Part shown: positions 53,244-59,729 of the stretch, piece by piece
Layout: each line of letters begins with the position of its first letter
Numbering within the stretch: position 1 is the stretch's first letter
From: Gemmatimonadota bacterium
Lineage (GTDB): Bacteria > Gemmatimonadota > Gemmatimonadetes > Gemmatimonadales > Gemmatimonadaceae
Direction: 5' to 3'
NCBI GenBank assembly: GCA_016712265.1
Contig: JADJRJ010000028.1
Coordinates: 1,550,001-1,614,000 of the forward strand
DNA: 64,000 bases
Notes under the pieces: generated by a model
Databases searched by the model: none
The model's input: only the letters and a program-made list of their open reading frames with translations
Told to the model about the DNA's origin: nothing
Program-made: the position numbers and the translations under genes

Positions 53244-53698
53244 CACTCGCCATTGGGGATCTTGCCCCGGACTTCTCGCTGCCTGACGATACGGGGGCCG
53301 TCCGAACGCTCGCCGAGTTCCGTGGGCGGTCCGTCGTTCTCTATTTCTATCCGCGGGCCGATACCCCTGGTTGAACCACGGAGGCGTGCGCGTTCCGCGA
53401 CGCCTTCCCTCGGTTCGAGGGACTCGATGCAGTGATCCTCGGCGCCAGCCCCGATACCGTGGCGGCCCAGGCGAAGTTCAAGGCGAAGTTTGCGCTCCCC
53501 TTCGCCTTGTTGGCCGACGCTGACCACGTCCTCGCCGAGGCGTATGGCGTCTGGAAGGAGAAGTCGATGTACGGGAAGACGTCGATGGGGGTCGAACGCA
53601 CGACGTTCATCATCGATCAGACAGGGCGCGTCGCGTTCGTCTTTCCGAAAGTGAAAGTCGATGGCCACGCGGCCGAGGTGCTGGACCGCCTCGGATAG
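53240..53698 (+). CDS. bcp: Bcp-type peroxiredoxin with in-frame TGA at the peroxidatic position (probable selenoprotein)
   Basis: Thioredoxin-dependent peroxide reductase of the Bcp/PrxQ family. Reading through one TGA at 53372-53374 gives a normal 152-residue protein: GDLAPDFSLPDDTG, VVLYFYPRADTPG-[TGA]-TTEACAFRD, VILGASPDTVAAQAKF, PFALLADADHVLAEAYGVW, ERTTFIIDQTGRVAFVF. The TGA stands exactly at the peroxidatic cysteine (canonical TPGCTTEAC), and the resolving Cys is kept five residues later (U-x4-C). A GTG start overlaps argF and has a strong GGAGGAG site seven bases upstream. A hairpin that fits SECIS rules follows the TGA. No selA, selB, selC or selD gene is in the window, so dependence on the rest of the genome is inference. 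A TGC to TGA error or a pseudogene are the alternatives, but the reading frame is intact on both sides. Confidence 0.88.
53383..53404 (+). promoter_or_regulatory. Candidate SECIS element for UGA recoding
   Basis: GGCGT (53383-53387) pairs with ACGCC (53400-53404); GCG (53388-53390) pairs with CGC (53396-53398), with one bulged G at 53399 and a five-base loop CGTTC. The loop begins 16 bases after the TGA and has G at its second position. These values lie within the usual bacterial SECIS limits (16-37 nt, G in the first two loop bases, upper stem of at least 4 bp). The hairpin is inside coding sequence, as expected in bacteria. Confidence 0.7.
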
Positions 53699-53776
53699 GG
53701 GCCAGACTGCCATTACGGCTGGCCTCACTGCCGCCAACCGGCCAGATTACGGGCTCACCCCCGTCGAGGCTGTTGC

Positions 53777-54883
53777 GTGTCTGAATCCACCTCCCTCCGT
53801 CGCACTCCGTTCCACGACATCCACGTCGCCCTCGGCGCGAAGATCGTCCCCTTCGCCGGGTATGAGATGCCGGTCCAGTACCCGGCCGGCATCACCGCCG
53901 AGCACAAGGCGGTGCGCGAGTCGTGCGGGTTGTTCGACGTGTCGCACATGGGCGAGTTCCTCGTGCGCGGCCCGGGCGCGGTCGACTTCGTCAACTACGT
54001 CACGACCAACGACGTGGCCAAGTTGGCGATTGGGCAGGTGCACTACTCCGGGATCCTCAACGACCGGGGCACCTTCGAGGACGATTGCCTCGTCTACCGC
54101 GAGGCGGACCGCATCCTGATGGTGGTGAACGCGTCGAATGCGGCGAAGGACTTCGCCCACATCAGTCGCCACCTGGGCCGGTTCGACTGCACGTTGGAGG
54201 ACATCAGCGACCAGATCGCCTTGCTCGCATTGCAGGGCCCAAAGGCGGCGTCCATCCTGCAGCCGTTAACCGACGTCACGTTAGGCGACATCAAGTACTA
54301 CCACTTCTCCCGTGGGACCGTCGCCGGGGTCAAGGACGTGTACGTCTCGCGCACCGGGTACACCGGCGAGGATGGCTTCGAGCTGTATTTCCCGAATGCC
54401 CATGCGGCGACCATCTGGCAGGCATTGATGGCCGGCGGCCAGGTGTCCCCGGCCGGGCTGGGGTGTCGGGATTCACTGCGGCTGGAGATGGGGATGGCGT
54501 TGTACGGCAACGACATCGACGACACCGTCACCCCGCTGGAAGCCGGGTTGGCGTGGATCGTCAAGCTGCAGAAGGGGGATTTCGTCGGCCGTGATGCGTT
54601 GCTCCGCCAGAAGGAGGCCGGGCTGACGCGGCGGCTGGTCGGGTTCACCTTCGCTGACCGCGCGATCCCGCGTCATGGGTACCCGGTGTTCTGCGGCGGC
54701 GCCCCTTCGGGGGTGGTGTGCAGCGGGACGATGAGCCCTTCGTTAGGCATCCCGATCGGGACCTGTTACCTGCCGGCGGGGTCGACGGCCGTGGGCACCA
54801 CCTTTGAGGTCGAGATTCGCGGGAAGCGGGTGGCCGCAACGGTGGTCAAGCCGCCGTTTTACACGCAGGGGTCGCACTTGTAG
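53777..54883 (+). CDS. gcvT: Aminomethyltransferase (glycine cleavage T protein)
   Basis: Transfers the methylene group from H-protein-bound glycine to tetrahydrofolate. RTPFHDIHVALGAKIVPFAG, VRESCGLFDVSHMGEFLVRG, MVVNASNAAKDFAHI, RTGYTGEDGFELYF, CRDSLRLEMGMALYGNDID and the terminal KPPFY are all in place. Length 368. GTG start at 53777. The other gcv genes are not in the window, and no glycine riboswitch was seen in the 78-bp spacer. Confidence 0.93.
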   Translation: MSESTSLRRTPFHDIHVALGAKIVPFAGYEMPVQYPAGITAEHKAVRESCGLFDVSHMGEFLVRGPGAVDFVNYVTTNDVAKLAIGQVHYSGILNDRGTFEDDCLVYREADRILMVVNASNAAKDFAHISRHLGRFDCTLEDISDQIALLALQGPKAASILQPLTDVTLGDIKYYHFSRGTVAGVKDVYVSRTGYTGEDGFELYFPNAHAATIWQALMAGGQVSPAGLGCRDSLRLEMGMALYGNDIDDTVTPLEAGLAWIVKLQKGDFVGRDALLRQKEAGLTRRLVGFTFADRAIPRHGYPVFCGGAPSGVVCSGTMSPSLGIPIGTCYLPAGSTAVGTTFEVEIRGKRVAATVVKPPFYTQGSHL

Positions 54884-54894
54884 GTCGACCGGCG

Positions 54895-55398
54895 ATGCGT
54901 GTGGCGGTGCTGACCATCTCGGACGCCTGCGCAGCGGGGGCGCGGCAGGACGCATCGGGCGAGGCGATTGCGTCGTGGGTGGCCGCGCGGCCCGATCGCC
55001 AGCTCGCGGCGCGTGCGGTGGTGCCTGATGAGTCGGTGGAGATCGTTCGCGTGCTCCTCGCCTGGTGCGACGGCGACGTCGCGGACCTGGTGCTGACCAC
55101 GGGGGGGACCGGCCTTTCGCCGCGCGACATCACGCCGGAGGCGACCCGGGCAGTGCTGGAGCGTGAGGCGCCCGGGCTCGGCGAGCGGATCCGCGGGCTG
55201 TCGATGGGTTCGTTCCCGCGGGCGGCCCTCGCCCGGGGGCTCGCCGGGGTTCGGGGACGTACCCTGGTGGTGAACCTCCCGGGCTCGCCGGGTGGCGTTC
55301 AGGATGCCTTGGCCGCGCTGGACCCCATCGTGGCCCACGCCGTCCAGATCACCCGCGGTGCGGCGACTGATCACTCTGCCGCGATGCTCCCGCCATGA
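54895..55398 (+). CDS. Molybdenum cofactor biosynthesis protein, MogA/MoaB type
   Basis: A 167-residue molybdopterin adenylyltransferase-like protein. VAVLTISDACAAGARQDASG, DLVLTTGGTGLSPRDITPEAT and VNLPGSPGGVQDAL are the family motifs. MogA and MoaB cannot be separated by eye. It overlaps the next gene by ATGA. Confidence 0.9.
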   Translation: MRVAVLTISDACAAGARQDASGEAIASWVAARPDRQLAARAVVPDESVEIVRVLLAWCDGDVADLVLTTGGTGLSPRDITPEATRAVLEREAPGLGERIRGLSMGSFPRAALARGLAGVRGRTLVVNLPGSPGGVQDALAALDPIVAHAVQITRGAATDHSAAMLPP

Positions 55399-57017
55399 GC
55401 CGTGCCTCGGATCGGGGATCGAAGGTGCTGGTCACGCTCACCGACGTTGAGCCGGCGGTGCGCGTGAATGCGGCGCTGGAGCAATCCGGAATCGAGACCG
55501 CGGTTGTCTCGCCGTTGGACGACTTGCGGACGGCGCTCAAGCGGGAACGGCCTGGGGTAGTGGTCTTTTCCGGTGGATTGCTCGAACCCCACGTGTTGGC
55601 CGTGGTCCATGACCTGTTGTGGGAGGGGGTGTCCGCCGTTGGCTTTCTGGATGTGAACGATCCGGCCGTCGAGGCGCGGCTGCGCACCGCCGGGTTCTCC
55701 GAGTTGTGGGCCAAGCCGTTGGCGATTGAGGAGGTGGCCGCCGGCGTCCGACGGCTGCTGGAGCGACAGCGGCTGTCGATGGAGACCGGGCTGATTGGCG
55801 AGTCCGATGCGATGCGTGCCGTCCTGGTGCAGGTGGAGCAAATCGCTCCAGTGTCGAGCACGGTGCTGATCGAGGGGGAGTCCGGGACGGGGAAGGAACT
55901 GGTGGCGCGGGCCGTGCACCTGCGGAGCCCGCGCCGGAACAAGCCGTTTATTGCCGTGAACGTCGGGGCGCTGCCGGAGACGCTGCTCGAGAGCGAGTTG
56001 TTCGGCCACGAGAAGGGGGCGTTTACCGGGGCCGCAGAGCGTCGTTTGGGCCGGTTCGAGCTGGCGCACGGCGGGACGATCTTCCTGGATGAGATCGGGG
56101 AGATTCCCACGTCGACGCAGGTGAAGCTCCTGCGGGTCTTGGAGGAGCGGGAGGTGACGCGCGTTGGGGGGACGGCGACGATTCCCGTGGACGTGCGCGT
56201 GGTGACCGCGACAAATGCTCCCCTGCGGGAAGCGGTGGCGACGGGCACGTTCCGGGCCGACCTGTTCTATCGCCTCAACGTGCTGCGGATCTACCTCCCG
56301 CCCCTGCGCGAGCGCCGCGAGGACATCCCGACCCTGGTGCGGCGCTTTGTGGCGGAATTGTCGCAGGCGCACGACCGGCCGTTCCACGGCATCTCGGCCC
56401 AGGCGATGCAGGTGCTGGTGGACTATCCCTGGCCCGGAAATATCCGGGAGCTGCGGAACCTGATCGAAAGCATGGTGGTGCTGAGTCCCGGGCGGGAGAT
56501 CGGGGCATCGGACATTCCGTCCCAAATCCGGGAGGGAGGGTCGCGTCTGCTGCCGGTTCCGATCGGTCCAGTGGTCCGGGGTCAGGCCGGGGCCGACGGG
56601 CGGGAGCTGGAGTTCATCTTGCGCAGCCTGGTCGAGCTGAAGCTGAACGTGGAAGAGTTGCGTCGTCGGCTCGACGAGTCGCAGCTGGCTGCGGGTGGCC
56701 CACTGCTTGCTAGGTCATCGGACCGGTGGGTATCCGGGATGCCTCGAACGGACGAAGTGACCGAGGTCGGGGGGGTGGTCGGGGGCATTGCCCCGCGCGG
56801 TGATGGGGAGGAGCCACCGGTTGCGATCAGCGCCGGGATGACGATGGCGGAGATTGAGCGGGCCGCGATCGAGCTGACGTTGCGCGCGACCCGTGGGAAC
56901 CGTCGGCGTGCGGCTGATGTGTTGCGCATCGGCGAGCGGACGTTGTATCGCAAGATTCGCGAATACGAGGCTGGCGGATTGCCGTTTGAAGCGGGCGACG
57001 AGGTGACTGAGGAGTAA
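55395..57017 (+). CDS. Sigma-54-dependent transcriptional regulator with degenerate receiver domain
   Basis: A 540-residue NtrC-family activator. The first 120 residues have a receiver-like alternation (KVLVTLTDVEPAVRVNAALE, VVVFSGGLLEPHVLA, VSAVGFLDVNDPAVEARL, FSELWAKPLAIEE) but the phospho-acceptor position reads VVFSGG, not a D-containing strand, so phosphorylation is unlikely. The AAA+ domain is canonical (LIEGESGTGKELVARA, GHEKGAFTGA, GTIFLDEIGEIP, FRADLFYRLNVLRIY). A 100-residue low-complexity linker precedes the Fis-type helix-turn-helix (NRRRAADVLRIGERTLYRKIREYE). Target genes unknown; coupled to mogA. Confidence 0.88.
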   Translation: MSRASDRGSKVLVTLTDVEPAVRVNAALEQSGIETAVVSPLDDLRTALKRERPGVVVFSGGLLEPHVLAVVHDLLWEGVSAVGFLDVNDPAVEARLRTAGFSELWAKPLAIEEVAAGVRRLLERQRLSMETGLIGESDAMRAVLVQVEQIAPVSSTVLIEGESGTGKELVARAVHLRSPRRNKPFIAVNVGALPETLLESELFGHEKGAFTGAAERRLGRFELAHGGTIFLDEIGEIPTSTQVKLLRVLEEREVTRVGGTATIPVDVRVVTATNAPLREAVATGTFRADLFYRLNVLRIYLPPLRERREDIPTLVRRFVAELSQAHDRPFHGISAQAMQVLVDYPWPGNIRELRNLIESMVVLSPGREIGASDIPSQIREGGSRLLPVPIGPVVRGQAGADGRELEFILRSLVELKLNVEELRRRLDESQLAAGGPLLARSSDRWVSGMPRTDEVTEVGGVVGGIAPRGDGEEPPVAISAGMTMAEIERAAIELTLRATRGNRRRAADVLRIGERTLYRKIREYEAGGLPFEAGDEVTEE

Positions 57018-57183
57018 GCAATTGGTACCACGGTTGTGCCCGGCAGTTCTTGTCCTTGAAAATGCGGAGTGGGACCGGCATCTTCACGGCCGAAGCATGG
57101 TTTCTCGGGGGGTGGCGGAGGGGTTTTGTATGTGAACGTGCGCTAATGTAGCCGTCCCTCACCGGGTTTCGAGGAATACACGC

Positions 57184-57981
57184 GTGGCGCAACCACAATC
57201 GTCGCCGTTGATCGCCGGGAGTGTTCTCCCCATCAAGCGTGCGGAGGAGCTTCTGGCGACCCTTCCTGGGGTGATCGCCGCGAAGATTATCGCAGGTGAG
57301 ACCGGGGCGGTGGACGAGATCCACATGCTGACGACGGCGGACGTGACGCCGAAGCAGACGGTCCGGAACGTGGAGAGCGCCCTGATCGCGCACCTTGGGA
57401 TGCGGGTGGACCACCGGAAGATTTCGGTGGCGACCTCGGTGGATGGCCGGAAGGTGTCCGGGGCGCCGGTGCAGCCGCCGGTAGCGGACGCGAAGGTCCC
57501 TGTGGCGGTTCTTACGGAGCCTGCGGTGGGGGAGCGCCCCCCTGTGGGGGACGCGGTAGCGGCCGTGGTGGAGCCTGGGGCAGGGAGCAGCACCCTGCGG
57601 CGGGCGTATTACTTCGAGGATGTCGAGGTGAGTCGGTCCCGGGCGAAGGGGCTGACCTGTCGCGTTACTCTGGCCCGAGGCGGCAAGTCCTTCACGGGAG
57701 AAGCCGAAGGCACGGAGAACGAGCGATCCCGGGTGGAGCTGGCGGCGCGAGCGGCATTGCGGGCGCTGGCGGAGGCGGACCAGTCGTTGCGGTTACTGGA
57801 TCTGGCTGGGGTGCGAGTGATCGAGGCGTTTGACCGTGAGTTCGTCTTCGTTGGGGTGACGGTACAGCATGCGCGCGCGAGCGCGATGTTGACGGGGAGT
57901 TGCGAGTTGAAGGACAGTGCCGAGACGGCGAGTGTGTTGTCGGTCTTGGACGCAACGAACCGGTGGTTGGGCCGTCGTTAG
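57184..57981 (+). CDS. Conserved protein of unknown function, paired with HD-GYP gene
   Basis: A 265-residue protein (GTG start) with two domains. The first has IHMLTTADVTPKQTVRNVES and HLGMRVDHRKISVA; the second, after a Pro/Val/Ala-rich linker, has ARGGKSFTGEAEGTENERSR and VELAARAALRALAEADQS, then FVFVGVTVQHARASAMLTG and a final helix. Similar two-part proteins occur next to HD-GYP genes in some thermophilic Firmicutes, by memory only. No catalytic motif is evident. Confidence 0.65.
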   Translation: MAQPQSSPLIAGSVLPIKRAEELLATLPGVIAAKIIAGETGAVDEIHMLTTADVTPKQTVRNVESALIAHLGMRVDHRKISVATSVDGRKVSGAPVQPPVADAKVPVAVLTEPAVGERPPVGDAVAAVVEPGAGSSTLRRAYYFEDVEVSRSRAKGLTCRVTLARGGKSFTGEAEGTENERSRVELAARAALRALAEADQSLRLLDLAGVRVIEAFDREFVFVGVTVQHARASAMLTGSCELKDSAETASVLSVLDATNRWLGRR

Positions 57982-58196
57982 GCGGTGGTAGTGACCCATA
58001 CGGACATCGAACTCTTTCGACCGAGGCGAGCAGACATCGACGCGAAGGACAACTGAGGGCCCCCGTTCCTGGCAGGAAAGTAGTTCGGCAGGTTGAGCGA
58101 AATTCGAGCGGGAACAACAGGTACGTGAGCGGAGCCGACCGGAAAAACTCGTGACTGCACGTCGCAGTTACGCGATTCGATGGGAGGTTACGCGGT
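57982..58196. other. Spacer without recognised gene
   Basis: The 215 bp between the conserved protein and the 18-codon ORF have lower G+C than the rest of the window. GTTACGCG occurs twice just before the small ORF (58167-58174 and 58187-58194). No hairpin followed by a T run and no good promoter box were seen. Confidence 0.4.
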
Positions 58197-58253
58197 ATGT
58201 CTTTGATTCAATGGCTGACGGCCCTTCTTACGGGCGGCCTGCACTGGGGCTAG
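58197..58253 (+). CDS. Candidate 18-residue hydrophobic small ORF
   Basis: ATG 58197 to TAG 58251 encodes MSLIQWLTALLTGGLHWG. A strong GGGAGG ribosome site lies nine bases upstream, better than those of most annotated genes here. The peptide is hydrophobic enough to enter a membrane. Too short to be sure; the support is the ribosome site and the position between the conserved protein and the HD-GYP gene. Confidence 0.4.
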   Translation: MSLIQWLTALLTGGLHWG

Positions 58254-58417
58254 CAACGGGCAACGGGGGCCCACTCCACATCGCGCAGAAGTCGTGACTC
58301 GGTAGGCGCCAATTTGAGCAACGAGAGGAACTCTCGCCTCGAAGCGAGGCCGTGGAGTAAGATCGCCGAACGGGTGCACGGCATAGCGCCAGCTCGGGAG
58401 CAGCGGCGCGCTCGCCC
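58254..58417. other. Spacer with two adjacent small hairpins
   Basis: Just upstream of the HD-GYP remnant are CGAGAG-GAA-CTCTCG (about 58322-58336) and GCCTCG-AAG-CGAGGC (about 58337-58351), two tight hairpins in tandem. No known riboswitch consensus was recognised. The stretch may be the leader of the HD-GYP gene. Confidence 0.4.
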
Positions 58418-59727
58418 TTGGTTCTCGCCGGCGTCGCGATCTTACGGCGGTGGCTGCCGCTTGGGGCTGTGCGTCGTGGTATCCCATGTCGTCAGGGGCA
58501 TTCCACGGTCGCACTGGTTCTGATTGGCCTCGGCACGCTCGCGGAATTCCTGCCGTACCAGGGTCGATCTCGTGGAGCCGTGGGATCAGTGGCGATCATT
58601 CCTTTCGCCGCCGCGATCTTCGTCCTGCCTGACTTCCGTGCCCCTGATGATTGGGGCCGCGCAGTCGCGGATCCAGGCGGTTCATCGCCGCCCGCCACTC
58701 AAGGTTGGCTTCAATGTCGCCCAGTGGCTGCTCTCCGCTGTCTGCGCAATCGTCGCATTGCGATGGGCTGATATCGCGCGGAGGCGATGGGAGCCTCAGT
58801 TTTGTCGATGGGCTTGAGGATCGAGCATACTGCCGGCAGCAGCGGCCTTTGCGACGATGACCCTGGTAAACGCTGTTCTGCGTGGCGGCTATCATCAGCC
58901 GCGACCAAGGCACCAGCCGTTCCTACGATCGCTTTGGACAACGCTGCGTCCCATGCCGGTCCTGGTCGGGTTGCAGGTGGTCATCGCCTTCTACCTCGCG
59001 TGGCTCGCCTCCCATCTTGGATGGCTCGGTGCGGCCGGGATGGTATTGCCGCTACTTGCGGTCCGTCAGCTGTCGCGCACGACGATCGAGCTCACTCGCG
59101 TTACCGAAGAGCTTCTCGATCTGATGGTGGCCGCAATCGAGGCGCGCGATCCGTATACATCGGGCCACTCGAAGCGTGTCGCGTCCGCAGCGACGAAGAT
59201 CGCCAAGGCAATAGGTCTAAAGCCCGAGGAGGTTGAGCGGGTCCAAGTCGCAGCCCTGCTGCATGACGTCGGGAAGATCAATGAGGAGTTCGCAAGGATT
59301 CTTGCGAAGGAGGGACGGCTGACCGCAGAGGAGTGGGACATCATGAAGCGTCATCCCATCAGAAGTGCGGAGCTGGTAGGCTTAGTGTCGAGCCTTAGGG
59401 ATCTGGTGCCCGCTGTGCGCCATCACCACGAGAACTGGGATGGAACAGGCTATCCGGATGGTCGAAAGGGTCAGGATATTCCCCTGGCGTCTAGGATCAT
59501 CATGTTCGCTGATACCCTCGATGCCATTACAACGGACAGGCCGTACCGGCGAGCGTTGGATCCCGAGGAAGCAAGGAAGGAGTTCATCAAGTTCCGGGGC
59601 CGACAGTTCGATCCAGCGATATGCGACGCGGTAGTGTCTGAAGGAGGTTTTGGAGGAACTCTACCATGCAGCGCGAAGGTCGCAGCTCACGCAACCGAGT
59701 GCGGCCCCTACCGCCACCGTGGCGTAG
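58418..59727 (+). pseudogene. HD-GYP phosphodiesterase gene broken by frameshifts and a stop
   Basis: A cyclic-di-GMP phosphodiesterase or related signalling enzyme in origin. The membrane part is split: VALVLIGLGTLAEFLPYQG and FAAAIFVLPDF are in one frame (58418 on), VHRRPPLKVGFNVAQWLL in another (before 58815), then TGA 58815 interrupts the second frame. After it comes VVIAFYLAWLASHLG, MVLPLLAVRQLSRTTIEL, and the HD-GYP domain with ARDPYTSGHSKRVA, LLHDVGKI, HHHENWDGTGYP and DTLDAITTDRPYRRAL. A shift near 59635 moves to CLKEVLEELYHAARRSQLTQ and a stop at 59725, two bases before the convergent regulator ends. Without the repair the frame would read some 115 residues antisense to that regulator. 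G+C is lower than in the flanks. Confidence 0.75.
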
Positions 59728-59729
59728 GT

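Noticed and set aside
53699..53776. Glycine riboswitch before gcvT
   Set aside because: The spacer is only 78 bp and lacks the conserved aptamer core; only a short GGCCAG/CTGGCC pairing is visible.
58815..58817. TGA in the HD-GYP membrane part as another selenocysteine codon
   Set aside because: The position is in a membrane linker with no conserved cysteine, the gene has other breaks, and no SECIS-like hairpin was seen after it.
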